Shown: positions 28,745 to 41,601 of the stretch, piece after piece
Numbering within the stretch: the first letter of the stretch is position 1
Layout: every line of letters starts with the position of its first letter
NCBI RefSeq assembly: GCF_018882215.1
Contig: NZ_JACVOX010000001.1
Coordinates: forward strand, 310,001-374,000
Origin: Polynucleobacter sp. AP-Kaivos-20-H2
GTDB lineage: Bacteria > Pseudomonadota > Gammaproteobacteria > Burkholderiales > Burkholderiaceae
Reading direction: 5' to 3'
DNA length: 64,000 nt
Made by a program: the position numbers and the translations under genes
The notes under the pieces: generated by a model
What the model saw: only the letters and a program-made list of their open reading frames with translations
What the model was told of the DNA's origin: nothing
Database searches by the model: none

Positions 28745-29500
28745 ATGGAGCCGGTCACTTTTTCTGAAAGTGGCGGCGTTCGCTATCTCCACTTTGGCAC
28801 TGACTCTATTCAGGGTGCGATGCGTATTCGTGATCCAGGTGAGATTTATTTAGAGTACAACCAGCAGATGATGGCCTGGCTTTTGTTTTTAGAGACTAAG
28901 CCCGGCATGCGGTTAGCCCAGTTAGGTTTAGGCACGGGCGCATTAACTAAATTTCAACATCGATATTGCCCGGCTGTGAAAACTACCGTAGTAGAGTTCA
29001 ATCCTGCTGTAATCGTTTCTGCAAGATCTATGTTTTTTACACCTGACGATGATCGCCGCTTAGAAACTCTACAAGCTGATGCAAAACTATTCGTCAAGAA
29101 TAAAAAGTATCAAGACTACTTTGATGCTGTACAGGTTGATTTGTATGATGCAATCTGCGATGGCCCTGCGGCAAGTTCATTGGAATTCTATAAAGGTTGC
29201 TACGATATTCTCAAAGGCCCAGGCGTCATGACGGTGAATTTATTCTCTCGTCATAAAAGCTTTGATCTGAATCTTAAAAATATCTGCGAAGCTTTTGATA
29301 ACAGGGTGCTCTTATTTCCAGAATCCCATGATTGCAACGTCGTGGCGATTGCATTTAAGGGTCCCAAGCTCGAGGCGGAATGGAAAGATGTTTCAAAAAG
29401 GGCAAAACTGATCCTTGAAAAAACCGGGCTTCCTACCAATAAATGGGTATCGGGCATTAGTCGGGAGAACGCCCGACAAGAAAATAAGCTCTCGATCTGA
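28745..29500 (+). CDS. Spermidine-synthase-like protein (class I SAM-fold)
   Basis: The protein has the Rossmann core of polyamine synthases: AQLGLGTGALTKF (nucleotide loop, about residues 59-71), the acidic VVEFNPAVI at the end of strand 2, and DYFDAVQVDLYD. The usual N-terminal beta domain is replaced by a short lead (FSESGGVRYLHFGTDSIQGAMRI). The start is uncertain: ATG 28745 (251 residues, weak GACGGA upstream) is chosen, TTG 28727 just behind the purL stop is possible, and an ATG at 28670 lies inside purL. Similar short proteins are often annotated as spermidine synthase in Burkholderiales, but aminopropyl transfer is not shown, and a methyltransferase-like role is possible. Confidence 0.75.
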   Translation: MEPVTFSESGGVRYLHFGTDSIQGAMRIRDPGEIYLEYNQQMMAWLLFLETKPGMRLAQLGLGTGALTKFQHRYCPAVKTTVVEFNPAVIVSARSMFFTPDDDRRLETLQADAKLFVKNKKYQDYFDAVQVDLYDAICDGPAASSLEFYKGCYDILKGPGVMTVNLFSRHKSFDLNLKNICEAFDNRVLLFPESHDCNVVAIAFKGPKLEAEWKDVSKRAKLILEKTGLPTNKWVSGISRENARQENKLSI

Positions 29501-29513
29501 TACTTCGAAGCAA

Positions 29514-29547
29514 AAGAAAAAGGCGATCACACGATCGCCTTTTTTGC
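29514..29547. terminator. Bidirectional terminator between the spermidine-synthase-like gene and acnB
   Basis: AGGCGATC at 29521-29528 pairs with GATCGCCT at 29533-29540 with an ACAC loop. An A-run stands to the left and a T-run to the right, so it can work on both strands between convergent genes. Confidence 0.88.
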
Positions 29548-29582
29548 TTCTCAACCCATTGCTAGGTTGAGGCAGTTTCTCA

Positions 29583-32168
29583 TTACACAGTCACAGTATC
29601 TGCAACATCGCTAAATGACTTGAGCTTATCAAAACTCATGTATTTATAAACATCACCAGCTTTAGCATCGAGCGCCTTCACTTGCTCTAAATACTCCGCA
29701 GGAGTAGGTAGGCGACCCAAGAGGGCAGCAACAGACGCTAATTCAGCAGAAGCCAAATACACGCGAGTATCGATACCCAAGCGGTTAGGGAAGTTGCGTG
29801 TAGATGTCGATACAGCCGTTGAACCCTTGCGGATCTGTGCTTGGTTACCCATACAAAGTGAACAGCCTGGGCTTTCCATACGGGCACCAGCTGCGCCTAA
29901 CATGCCGTAGTAGCCTTCTTCCATCAAGACCATAGCATCCATCTTGGTTGGCGGCGCTACCCATAAACGGGTTGGCATATCTTTCTTGCCTTGTAACACC
30001 TGACCAGCTGCGCGGAAGTGACCAATATTGGTCATGCATGAGCCAATAAACACTTCATCAATCTTGTCGCCAGCTACTTCTGACAAAACTTTCACATCAT
30101 CCGGATCGTTAGGGCATGCAAGGATAGGCTCTTTGATTTCATCGATATTGATTTCAATGATCTCTGCATAGTCCGCATCCGCATCAGCTTTGAGAAGTTG
30201 TGGATTAGCAATCCAAGCTTCCATGGCTTTGATACGGCGACCAAGAGTACGTTTATCTTCATAACCATTAGCAATCATCCACTTCATCAAGGTGATATTT
30301 GATGTCATGTATTCAATGATTGGCTCTTTATTCAAGTGAACTGTACAACCACCAGCGGAACGCTCAGCAGAAGCGTCAGACAATTCAAAGGCTTGCTCAA
30401 CTTTCAGATCAGGCAGACCTTCAATTTCAAGAATACGGCCAGAGAAAATATTCTTCTTGCCTTGTTTCTCAACAGTCAACAATCCCTTTTTGATTGCATA
30501 CAAAGGAATCGCATTTACTAGGTCACGTAAGGTGATGCCAGGTTGCATCTTGCCTTTAAAGCGGACCAATACAGACTCAGGCATATCCAATGGCATCACA
30601 CCTGTAGCTGCGGCAAAGGCAACTAAACCTGAACCAGCCGGGAAAGAAATGCCGATTGGGAAACGAGTATGGCTATCGCCACCAGTTCCGCAGGTATCTG
30701 GCAGGAGTAAGCGATTCAGCCAGCTGTGGATCACGCCATCACCTGGGCGCAAGGCAACACCGCCGCGATTGGTCATGAATGGTGGCAATTCATGTTGAGT
30801 ACGAATATCTACAGGCTTTGGATAAGCTGAGGTATGACAGAACGACTGCATTACTAGATCAGAAGAGAAACCAAGGCAAGCCAAGTCCTTCAATTCATCT
30901 CGCGTCATTGGGCCTGTTGTGTCTTGTGAGCCAACGGTAGTCATATGCGGCTCGCAGTAAGTACCAGGACGTACGCCTTGTCCTTCTGGTAAGCCACAAG
31001 CGCGTCCAACCATCTTTTGAGCCAAGCTAAAGCCCTTCTTGTTGTCGACTGGATTAACCGGTAAGCGGAATTCAGTAGAAGCAGGCAAGCCCAGTGCAGC
31101 ACGTGCTTTGGCAGTTAAGCCACGACCAACGATTAATGGGATTCGTCCACCAGCGCGTACTTCATCCAGAATGACGGGCGACTTCAATGTAAAAGTGGTG
31201 ATTTCCTGACCGTTTTTAAATACTTTTCCTTCGTACGGCCGAAGTTCAATCTCATCACCCATATTCATTTGAGAAACATCTAATTCGATTGGCAATGCTC
31301 CAGAATCTTCCATTGTATTGAAGAAGATTGGGGCAATATTAGTGCCTAAACAAACACCACCAAAACGCTTGTTTGGTACGAATGGAATATCTTGACCTGT
31401 CCACCAGAGAACAGAGTTTGTTGCAGATTTACGTGATGAGCCTGTACCTACTACGTCTCCAACGTAGGCAATTTGATTACCTTTTTTCTGGAGAGCAGCG
31501 ATTTGCTTCATCGGACCACGAACACCACTCTCATCTGGCTCAATGCCAGGACGGGGGTTCTTGAGCATGATGGTTGCATGCAGTGGAATATCAGGGCGGC
31601 TCCATGCGTCGGGCGCAGGAGAAAGGTCGTCAGTATTAGTTTCACCCGTTACCTTGAAAACAGTTAACTTCATGCTTTCTGGAACTGCGGGTCGGCTAGT
31701 AAACCAGTCTGCATTAGCCCAGCTTTGCATTACTGCTTTAGCATTTGCATTGCCTTTTTCAGCAAGTTCTTGAACGTCGTTGAAATAATCAAACATCAAG
31801 AGTGTTTTCTTGAGCGCTTCGGCAGCAGCAACACCACACTCAGAGTCAGATAAAAGCTCTACTAAAGGTTTGATGTTGTAACCACCTAGCATCGTGCCCA
31901 AAAGTTCAGTAGCACGTACGCGGGAAATTAATGGGGATTTTTCTGTACCTTTGGCAACAGCATCTAAGAACTCAGCTTTAACTTTAGCTGCATCGTCAAC
32001 ACCAGCAGGAACGCGGTTGGTGATTAATTCAAGTAACTCAGCTTCCTTACCGGCAGGTGGGTTCTTCAACAACTTCACCAGTTCAGATGTTTGATCCTTG
32101 GTTAAGGGCAGGGCCGGAATACCGAGGGCTGCGCGTTCAGCGGCGAGGGCGTTATAGGCTTCTAACAT
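29583..32168 (-). CDS. acnB: Bifunctional aconitate hydratase 2 / 2-methylisocitrate dehydratase AcnB
   Basis: TCA-cycle enzyme interconverting citrate and isocitrate through a [4Fe-4S] cluster; AcnB-type enzymes also act on 2-methylisocitrate. At 861 residues it matches AcnB, with the HEAT-like N-terminal domain ([17 protein letters not shown]), the swivel domain placed before the core (the AcnB order), and the cluster ligands in FIGSCMTN and [12 protein letters not shown] typical -10 box is seen upstream on the same strand at 32236-32241. Transcripts end at the shared hairpin downstream. Confidence 0.97.
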   Translation of the reverse strand: MLEAYNALAAERAALGIPALPLTKDQTSELVKLLKNPPAGKEAELLELITNRVPAGVDDAAKVKAEFLDAVAKGTEKSPLISRVRATELLGTMLGGYNIKPLVELLSDSECGVAAAEALKKTLLMFDYFNDVQELAEKGNANAKAVMQSWANADWFTSRPAVPESMKLTVFKVTGETNTDDLSPAPDAWSRPDIPLHATIMLKNPRPGIEPDESGVRGPMKQIAALQKKGNQIAYVGDVVGTGSSRKSATNSVLWWTGQDIPFVPNKRFGGVCLGTNIAPIFFNTMEDSGALPIELDVSQMNMGDEIELRPYEGKVFKNGQEITTFTLKSPVILDEVRAGGRIPLIVGRGLTAKARAALGLPASTEFRLPVNPVDNKKGFSLAQKMVGRACGLPEGQGVRPGTYCEPHMTTVGSQDTTGPMTRDELKDLACLGFSSDLVMQSFCHTSAYPKPVDIRTQHELPPFMTNRGGVALRPGDGVIHSWLNRLLLPDTCGTGGDSHTRFPIGISFPAGSGLVAFAAATGVMPLDMPESVLVRFKGKMQPGITLRDLVNAIPLYAIKKGLLTVEKQGKKNIFSGRILEIEGLPDLKVEQAFELSDASAERSAGGCTVHLNKEPIIEYMTSNITLMKWMIANGYEDKRTLGRRIKAMEAWIANPQLLKADADADYAEIIEINIDEIKEPILACPNDPDDVKVLSEVAGDKIDEVFIGSCMTNIGHFRAAGQVLQGKKDMPTRLWVAPPTKMDAMVLMEEGYYGMLGAAGARMESPGCSLCMGNQAQIRKGSTAVSTSTRNFPNRLGIDTRVYLASAELASVAALLGRLPTPAEYLEQVKALDAKAGDVYKYMSFDKLKSFSDVADTVTV

Positions 32169-32235
32169 TATGTTTCCTATGAGGTAAAGGTGATCAATAG
32201 AAAGACCAAAAGGGAATTCTCTCCCGTTTTGCCAA

Positions 32236-32241
32236 ATTATA
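32236..32241 (-). promoter_or_regulatory. Candidate -10 box of acnB
   Basis: The minus strand reads TATAAT here, about 68 bases before the acnB start codon. No good -35 hexamer is visible at 16-18 bases, so the element is only a candidate. Confidence 0.3.
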
Positions 32242-32341
32242 GTTGCTAAATTAAGTCTTATATAAGAGTTTAAACCCTAAAAAAGAGGCAATATTGCCAA
32301 AATCAGGACCTTATTTGGGTCTATGACCTAAAAAAGGGCAA

Positions 32342-32530
32342 TTACACAACTCGCTCTTCTTTGAGGGCCCAAACCAGTGCAATTACCCAGCCAATCAGGG
32401 ACCATCCTAAAAACAGGTTTAAGGCAAAAATAGCCCCTGTATTTGCCCTTTTTTTGTGAAATGCAATGGCAAAAGGGAGGAAATAAAAGAGGGAGAGAAT
32501 AGTGATTAATATCGCAAATAAAAGGCGCAT
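32342..32530 (-). CDS. Small two-helix membrane protein, superinfection-immunity (Imm) family-like
   Basis: A 62-residue protein with two hydrophobic segments (about 3-22 and 35-54) joined by a short basic loop (FHKKRANTG). The second half, ALNLFLGWSLIGWVIALVWAL, matches the pattern of the T4-Imm-like 'superinfection immunity' family, which is also common as a chromosomal gene without phage. It lies between acnB (same strand, 173 bases away) and pyrG (divergent). No phage gene is nearby, so a real role in phage exclusion is not supported here; function unknown. Confidence 0.7.
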   Translation of the reverse strand: MRLLFAILITILSLFYFLPFAIAFHKKRANTGAIFALNLFLGWSLIGWVIALVWALKEERVV

Positions 32531-32610
32531 AGGTAATAAATTATTAGATTTGGGTAGATAAGATCCTATATTAACGATTTTGAAATTCCCCCGCCCCTGA
32601 TGGCTATCGT

Positions 32611-32616
32611 TATAAT
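32611..32616 (+). promoter_or_regulatory. Candidate -10 box of pyrG
   Basis: A perfect TATAAT lies 26 bases before the pyrG ATG. A TTGAAA is found at 32580-32585 but 25 bases away, too far for a standard -35, so only the -10 is proposed. Confidence 0.35.
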
Positions 32617-32638
32617 TACTTTTTCCAACAGAGCTTAA

Positions 32639-34303
<1,665 letters not shown>

Positions 34304-34312
34304 AGGAAGAAT

Positions 34313-36504
<2,192 letters not shown>

Positions 36505-36524
36505 CTCAGAGTTCTTAATAGCTT

Positions 36525-36830
36525 ATGCGGATTGTCATCTACTCTATGCTGGTATTGCTCATTGCAATCCAGTACCCACTTTGGCTGGGTAAGGGTGGAT
36601 GGTTAAAGGTTTACGAAATGGAGCGACAAGTAGAGCTTCAAGAGGCTAAAAATAGTCTCTTGGCTCTTCGTAATGCTAAGTTATCTGGCGATGTTAAAGA
36701 TCTGAAGGATGGCACTCGAGCTATTGAAGAGCGTGCTCGTGTTGAGCATGGCTTAATTAAGGAAGGTGAGTTTTTCGTGCAAATCTTGCCGACAGATAAA
36801 ATATCAAACACCCAAGCTACCAAACAGTAA
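36525..36830 (+). CDS. ftsB: Cell division protein FtsB
   Basis: Small bitopic division protein that binds FtsL and FtsQ at the septum. One N-terminal membrane helix (about residues 3-21) is followed by a coiled coil (MERQVELQEAKNSLLALRNAKLS...) and the conserved ARVEHGLIKEGEFF end motif. It has 101 residues, and its position behind eno is the standard one. Its stop lies four bases from the convergent hslO stop; I see no hairpin between them. Confidence 0.92.
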   Translation: MRIVIYSMLVLLIAIQYPLWLGKGGWLKVYEMERQVELQEAKNSLLALRNAKLSGDVKDLKDGTRAIEERARVEHGLIKEGEFFVQILPTDKISNTQATKQ

Positions 36831-36834
36831 TATT

Positions 36835-37800
36835 TTAATGCCCGCTGGATGGGGGTCTTGTGGCATCACTCAGTAAATCAGTTTTAAATACCTGCAGGCA
36901 ATCAACCGCATCAAAGCGGTATGGTTTTGCACAGAAATCACAGACGGTTTCCACGACTCCTTGTTCCGCAAGAATGCTTTGAACCTCTTCCTCGCCAAGC
37001 ATTCGCAAGATATCCGCAACCTTAGTACGAGAACATCTACAAGCAAAATGAATGGGGCGAGCAGGGAAGCTGCGTACACCGTTTTCGGCGGACTCTTCTA
37101 AAAATAAACGCCTCAAAATAGTCTCTGGTGGAAGTGTTAACAGTTCTTCATCAGTAATTGTTTCACCAAGCGTTTGGATACGTGACCAGCCTTCAGCAGC
37201 AACCTGCGGATCTAGATGTGCATGACCCCCAGAATTTGGTAAACGCTGTAGCAATAAGCCGCCAACATGGGTATCGCTGGAAGTAAGCCAAATGCGCGTG
37301 TCTAATTGTTCGGAGTTTTGCATATACAGGGCTATAGCCTCTGCAGCACTGGTGACCGGCTTAATGACTGCTCCTTGATGATCTTGTAGCGCTACGATAC
37401 CTTGGTAGGGGGCTTGCCCCGGTTCACGGTCAGCCGGATCTAAGGTGATCACCAATCTTCCGCTGCCACTCACATCCAGTAGATCGGCCAAGGTTGCGTT
37501 GGGCATTATTTCAGAGGGGTCTACTGAAAGCTTGACTGTAGCCCTCATGGACAAATCAGACTTACATTCCACTACCAGAAGCTGTATAGGACCCTTGCTT
37601 TGCGCTTGAATAATGAGGGTCCCATCAAATTTAAGGCTGGCACTTAGAAGGGTGGCTGCACCAACAAAGTCGCCCAGAATCCGACGGACGGCAGGGGGGT
37701 CATTACGACGCTCTAGAACGGCCTGCCAGGCGCTCCCAATGGACACAATTTCCCCGCGAACTGGGGCGCCATCACACATAAAGACTAGTAATTCATTCAT
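36835..37800 (-). CDS. hslO: Redox-regulated chaperone Hsp33
   Basis: Holdase chaperone switched on by oxidation. The C-terminal redox switch has the zinc cysteines in CRC and CDFC (HFACRCSRTKV, 27 residues, then VCDFCAKPYRF). The N-terminal core carries LLVVECKSDLSMRATVKL. I choose the ATG at 37800 because homologues begin near MNELxxF; an upstream ATG at 37836 would add 12 residues and has an AGG at workable distance, so it stays possible. It is divergent from gltX with a very short spacer. Ankyrin-like neighbours are unrelated. Confidence 0.9.
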   Translation of the reverse strand: MNELLVFMCDGAPVRGEIVSIGSAWQAVLERRNDPPAVRRILGDFVGAATLLSASLKFDGTLIIQAQSKGPIQLLVVECKSDLSMRATVKLSVDPSEIMPNATLADLLDVSGSGRLVITLDPADREPGQAPYQGIVALQDHQGAVIKPVTSAAEAIALYMQNSEQLDTRIWLTSSDTHVGGLLLQRLPNSGGHAHLDPQVAAEGWSRIQTLGETITDEELLTLPPETILRRLFLEESAENGVRSFPARPIHFACRCSRTKVADILRMLGEEEVQSILAEQGVVETVCDFCAKPYRFDAVDCLQVFKTDLLSDATRPPSSGH

Positions 37801-37865
37801 AGGGCAAAGTATCCACTTTTTTTCGGTTTTAGTCATAGTAAGCCTGACCTGAGATAATGTGATTT

Positions 37866-39263
37866 ATGCATATTCGTACACGTTTCGCCCCAAGTCCCAC
37901 GGGCTTTATTCATCTGGGAAATCTTCGCAGCGCTCTGTATCCATGGGCCTTTGCACGCCACAATAAAGGCGACTTCATTCTTCGGATTGAGGATACTGAC
38001 CTTGAGCGTTCATCGCAGGAAGCTGTAGACGTCATCATCGAAGGGATGGCGTGGCTCGGCCTTGATTTGGATGAAGGTCCGATCTATCAGATGCAGCGTA
38101 TTGATCGATATCGTGAAGTAGTAAAACAAATGCTGGATTCTGGATTGGCCTATCCGTGCTACATGAGCGAAGAAGAGCTCAATAAACTCCGCGATCAGCA
38201 AATGGCAAATAAAGAAAAGCCTCGCTATAACGGACTTTGGAGACCTGAGCCTGGCAAAACATTGCCGCCCGTTCCCGAAGGTGTAAGCCCAGTAATCCGC
38301 TTTAAGAATCCAATTGGTGGGTCAGTCATTTGGAATGACACTGTCAAAGGTCAAATAGAAATTAGTAATGATGAGTTGGATGATCTTGTTATTGCTAGAC
38401 CAGACGGAACGCCTACCTATAACTTTTGCGTAGTGATTGATGACATGGATATGAACATCACCCACGTTATTCGGGGTGATGACCATGTCAATAATACCCC
38501 TAGACAAATCAACATCATGAAGGCGCTTGGAGGAACCCCGCCTGTCTATGCTCATCTGCCAACCGTCCTCAATGATGCCGGTGAAAAAATGAGTAAGCGT
38601 AACGGCGCGATGAGTGTGAGAGATTATCAAAAGGCAGGTTACCTTCCTGATGCAATCCTAAATTACCTAGCAAGACTTGGCTGGTCTCATGGTGATGCTG
38701 AGGTATTCACTAAAGAGCAATTTGTCGACTGGTTTGATTTGGAAAGTTTAGGTCGTTCACCAGCCCAACATAATCCAGAAAAATTACTTTGGTTAAACCA
38801 TCAATATATTCAGAATTCAGAACCAGCCAAACTAGCAGCTGCAACTAAGCCATTTGCTCATGAGATGGGCATAGATACAGAATCCGGCCCAGACTTTGTT
38901 CAGGTAGTTGGTTTATTAAAAGATCGCGCAAATACTTTGATTGAAATTGCAGAAGGGGCTAAGCTGTTTTATTTGCCCGCACCCAATTTAAGCCCAGAGC
39001 AAATCAAAGAAAATATTGCCGAAGCAGTTATTCCTGCATTGAAAGATTTGGTTGAAGCTATTTCATCTGCAGAGCCGACTAAGGAAGCTTATGCGGCTGT
39101 TTTTAAGCAAATATTGGCAAAGCACCAAATCAAAATGCCAGCATTAGCAATGCCTGTTAGATACGCATTATTTGCCACTACGCAGACTCCAGCCATTGAT
39201 TCCGTATTGGTTGTTTTGGGCAAGGAAGAAGCTGTCAAAAGGCTTTCCAAGGTTATCCAATAG
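37866..39263 (+). CDS. gltX: Glutamyl-tRNA synthetase GltX
   Basis: Class I aminoacyl-tRNA synthetase charging tRNA-Glu. The HIGH-type motif is present as [17 protein letters not shown] (residues 7-23) and the KMSKS motif as KMSKRNG. The discriminating domain and the helical anticodon-binding C-terminus follow. It has 465 residues. A tRNA-Glu gene lies about 190 bases downstream in the same direction, so enzyme and substrate are neighbours. Confidence 0.97.
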   Translation: MHIRTRFAPSPTGFIHLGNLRSALYPWAFARHNKGDFILRIEDTDLERSSQEAVDVIIEGMAWLGLDLDEGPIYQMQRIDRYREVVKQMLDSGLAYPCYMSEEELNKLRDQQMANKEKPRYNGLWRPEPGKTLPPVPEGVSPVIRFKNPIGGSVIWNDTVKGQIEISNDELDDLVIARPDGTPTYNFCVVIDDMDMNITHVIRGDDHVNNTPRQINIMKALGGTPPVYAHLPTVLNDAGEKMSKRNGAMSVRDYQKAGYLPDAILNYLARLGWSHGDAEVFTKEQFVDWFDLESLGRSPAQHNPEKLLWLNHQYIQNSEPAKLAAATKPFAHEMGIDTESGPDFVQVVGLLKDRANTLIEIAEGAKLFYLPAPNLSPEQIKENIAEAVIPALKDLVEAISSAEPTKEAYAAVFKQILAKHQIKMPALAMPVRYALFATTQTPAIDSVLVVLGKEEAVKRLSKVIQ

Positions 39264-39268
39264 AGAAT

Positions 39269-39298
39269 TTGCGCATCTGCACAAAAATAGGATAAAAT
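39269..39298 (+). promoter_or_regulatory. Candidate sigma-70 promoter of the tRNA cluster
   Basis: TTGCGC at 39269-39274 and TAAAAT at 39293-39298 are spaced by 18 bases. They lie just behind the gltX stop and about 45 bases before tRNA-Ala, a fitting place for the start of the three-tRNA transcript. Confidence 0.4.
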
Positions 39299-39341
39299 CT
39301 TGGATTGTTTTGAGTGTCTTGTAGTTTTATTGCGGGATTTA

Positions 39342-39417
<76 letters not shown>

Positions 39418-39451
39418 AGCATTTAAAATAGTTTTATTTAGAGTAGTCCAG

Positions 39452-39527
39452 GTCCCCATCGTCTAGAGGCCTAGGACATCACCCTTTCACGGTGAGTACG
39501 GGGGTTCGAATCCCCCTGGGGACGCCA
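39452..39527 (+). tRNA. tRNA-Glu (anticodon UUC)
   Basis: Acceptor GTCCCCA pairs with TGGGGAC at 39517-39523; CCA is encoded. The anticodon loop CTTTCAC gives TTC at 39486-39488. Length 76. It lies 34 bases behind tRNA-Ala, in the same direction. Confidence 0.97.
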
Positions 39528-39579
39528 GATTCTTCTGGTAGAAGTAAAGCTGTATGATGTTGCGTTACGCGATGTATTT

Positions 39580-39656
39580 GGAGCGGTAGTTCAGTTGGTT
39601 AGAATATCGGCCTGTCACGCCGAGGGTCGCGGGTTCGAGTCCCGTCCGTTCCGCCA
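39580..39656 (+). tRNA. tRNA-Asp (anticodon GUC)
   Basis: Acceptor GGAGCGG pairs with CCGTTCC at 39646-39652 with one G-U pair; CCA is encoded. The anticodon loop CTGTCAC gives GTC at 39614-39616. Length 77. It is the last tRNA of the group, just before a strong terminator. Confidence 0.97.
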
Positions 39657-39660
39657 AGAC

Positions 39661-39694
39661 AAGGAAAAGCCCCCTTAACCGGGGGCTTTTCCTT
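39661..39694. terminator. Strong hairpin terminator behind the tRNA cluster
   Basis: A perfect 14-base-pair stem (AAGGAAAAGCCCCC with its complement) around a TTAACC loop. The A-rich and T-rich flanks in the stem allow function on both strands, so it can also end the minus-strand operon that runs towards it. Confidence 0.85.
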
Positions 39695-39740
39695 GATTAA
39701 AAATAATTCTTTATACGTTCCCCGCCTCTTTACTGAATGT

Positions 39741-40361
39741 TTATTTAGTTGCAGTAGGCGCAGGCGTTATGTAATTTGCATTTAAATCAGTTGGACCCCC
39801 AAAATTAGCCCCTGCTCCTACAGAGCTATTTACGTTAACTGATGGATAGGTGGGAGTAAATTGCATTGATTTTGATGTTAGGTTTGCAGGGGCATTGGCT
39901 GTACTGCTAGCGCTCCCGCTGCTAGTGCTATTGCTGGGATTGGATTGTGTTGGGGTCTTCGTATCCGAGATGGCGCTACTGGTAGAAGGCTTTGGTGTTG
40001 TGCTCATCGCGTTAGAAGTATTTGCGGTGGCGGTCGTTTTAGTAGCAGAGGTAGTTATTGCAGACTTCTGAGCTGCGGCGGACTCAACTGCGGTAGTTTT
40101 TTGAACCGCAGCGGCAGCAGCAGCTTTTTGTGCAGCAGCGGCAGCAGCAGTTTTTTGTGCAGCAGCGGCAGCAGCAGTTTTTTGTGCAGCAGCGGCAGCA
40201 GCAGTTTTTTGTGCAGCAGCGGCAGCAGCAGTTTTTTGTGCAGCAGCATTTTGAGCGGTAATATCAGTGGTGATGGAGCTTGTTGCTGCTATAGCAAGAA
40301 TAGGGGAGAGGATGCATAGGTAACCAGCAGTTATGTATCGGAAAAGTTTGAAATATTGCAT
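39741..40361 (-). CDS. Exported alanine-rich repeat protein of unknown function
   Basis: I do not recognise a family. The 206-residue protein has a signal peptide (about residues 1-26, ending AIA-A). Residues about 39-90 are built from a nine-residue unit QKTAAAAAA repeated in tandem, followed by an Ala/Thr/Ser-rich and Pro-rich stretch and a C-terminus with aromatic and Gly-Asn residues (NSSVGAGANFGG). The repeats predict a long helix with a lysine every nine residues. It is the last gene of a minus-strand set behind a TolC-family gene (seven-base spacer) and an alpha/beta hydrolase, so a periplasmic role next to the TolC protein is a reasonable guess. The repeat DNA keeps all frames open, so copy changes stay in frame. 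Confidence 0.65.
   Translation of the reverse strand: MQYFKLFRYITAGYLCILSPILAIAATSSITTDITAQNAAAQKTAAAAAAQKTAAAAAAQKTAAAAAAQKTAAAAAAQKAAAAAAVQKTTAVESAAAQKSAITTSATKTTATANTSNAMSTTPKPSTSSAISDTKTPTQSNPSNSTSSGSASSTANAPANLTSKSMQFTPTYPSVNVNSSVGAGANFGGPTDLNANYITPAPTATK
40105..40239. repeat. 27-bp tandem repeat (four perfect copies plus one degenerate)
   Basis: Perfect 27-base units start at 40132, 40159, 40186 and 40213. A copy with a few changes precedes them at 40105-40131, and a partial one follows. Each unit holds GCA/GCG triplets and a run of six T. Being a multiple of three, it adds or removes nine residues per copy in the encoded protein. Confidence 0.92.
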
Positions 40362-40368
40362 GGTTACC

Positions 40369-41598
40369 TCAATTCAGATTGGGGACATCAAAATTACCAC
40401 TAAGGCGTTTCAAAAGTATAAGCGTTTTAGCGTGAACCGTGCGCGCATCAAATAGCTCATATTCCGCCTCTCTGAGCTGTAAAACAGCCTGTATACCAAC
40501 TTTCTTGGAAGCTTTAGTAATGCTATAGGCTAAATTGGCTCTCTCTAGGCGCTCTTTAGCCGCTTCATATTGCAAATAAGTTTGGTTAATCTCAGTTATT
40601 ACTCTAGTTTTAGTGGCCACTAAGTTGACCTCTTGTTCTGCAACCGAATTGGATCCCGCGATGACATCAGAATCGATCATGAAACCATTACCTATAGGTA
40701 TGGATAATAAAAAACTAAACGATTTTTGAGCGCCATAATCAAGTCCGCCTGTAGAGTAAGAGGGCGTTTCAGTATAGTAAATACCGGGCATTAGATCGAC
40801 CCCTTTACTGGCTTTAATCGTCTCTAAATTAGCAGTTGCGGAATCTATTGAAGCCTTTCCTTGGCGCACATCAGTTCTTTTTTCCAATCCTTCTGAAACC
40901 AACGTCTTCACATTAAAATTTTCTGGTGGCATATTTAATGTGCCTACAGGCAATGGCAATTCTTTCTCGGCATTGCCAACAAAACTCACTAAAGTGTATG
41001 AATAATATTTAAGGTCATTACTAAGAACGCCCTGAGCAACCTGAAACTCTGCCTTGTTTCTTGAGGCCTCATCAGATGCAAACGGCTTGAGTCGATCAAT
41101 TGAAGCTTGATAAGACTGCCACAGTAATTTAGTGCGTAAGGCATCTATGTAAGCAAAAATTGCCTGGGTTTCAACAGACTTGCTTTCCGTTAAGGCTTCA
41201 GCCATTTGGCGATTCAGGTCAGCTTGCGCTTGAGCTTCCCTGGCGGAGCGTTTACCCCAACCCTCAACAGTAATAGAGGCACCGTAAGTATTTGAGGACG
41301 GATTTGTATATCCAACGTATGGCGTTTGGGTATACATACTGCCGCGTACATAGGTCAAAATTGGGCTTATATAGGGTCGACCTGCTTGCTTTGCAACTGA
41401 GGCCGCAGAATCAGAATTTAGATTTTTTATCTTTATTGTTGGGTTATCCAAATTCACCTCGCCAATATAGGCAGAAAGCGCTATTGGTCGGAATTGGGTG
41501 TTGCTTGAATGGAAGACGGGAAGTGATTGAGCCCCGGCTTGTGTGTCATAGAGTAAGGCTAAAAAAATACAGGTAAAAAATTTTGAGGGCATTTGCAT
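40369..41598 (-). CDS. TolC-family outer membrane efflux/secretion protein
   Basis: The 409-residue protein has a signal peptide (about residues 1-23, ending AGA-Q) and the long helical segments of outer membrane factors: one around 110-190 (GKRSAREAQAQADLNRQMAEAL...) and one at 325-400 (TRVITEINQTYLQYEAAKERLERANLAY). RTDVRQGKASIDSATANLETIKASKGVDLMPGI is the typical mid-repeat region, here quoted only in part: RTDVRQGKA at about 245. TolC-type proteins form trimeric channels through the outer membrane with an inner membrane pump. No adaptor or pump gene lies nearby, so its partner is unknown. It sits between a hydrolase gene (three bases) and the alanine-rich protein gene. Confidence 0.82.
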   Translation of the reverse strand: MQMPSKFFTCIFLALLYDTQAGAQSLPVFHSSNTQFRPIALSAYIGEVNLDNPTIKIKNLNSDSAASVAKQAGRPYISPILTYVRGSMYTQTPYVGYTNPSSNTYGASITVEGWGKRSAREAQAQADLNRQMAEALTESKSVETQAIFAYIDALRTKLLWQSYQASIDRLKPFASDEASRNKAEFQVAQGVLSNDLKYYSYTLVSFVGNAEKELPLPVGTLNMPPENFNVKTLVSEGLEKRTDVRQGKASIDSATANLETIKASKGVDLMPGIYYTETPSYSTGGLDYGAQKSFSFLLSIPIGNGFMIDSDVIAGSNSVAEQEVNLVATKTRVITEINQTYLQYEAAKERLERANLAYSITKASKKVGIQAVLQLREAEYELFDARTVHAKTLILLKRLSGNFDVPNLN

Positions 41599-41601
41599 TG
41601 C

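Noticed and set aside
32342..32530. Prophage remnant, based on the superinfection-immunity-like protein
   Set aside because: No integrase, phage structural gene or repeat is nearby; both flanking genes are core metabolic genes.
40105..40260. Regular repeats that could be taken for a CRISPR array
   Set aside because: Units are 27 bases and directly adjacent with no unique spacers, and they encode a nine-residue protein repeat in a signal-peptide protein. No cas gene is near.
39945..40319. Open frames opposite or shifted to the alanine-rich gene (Ser/Cys-rich or Leu/Lys-rich repeats)
   Set aside because: They exist because the 27-base unit has no stop in several frames. They lack signal peptides or family motifs, while the minus-strand frame has a signal peptide and fits the operon.
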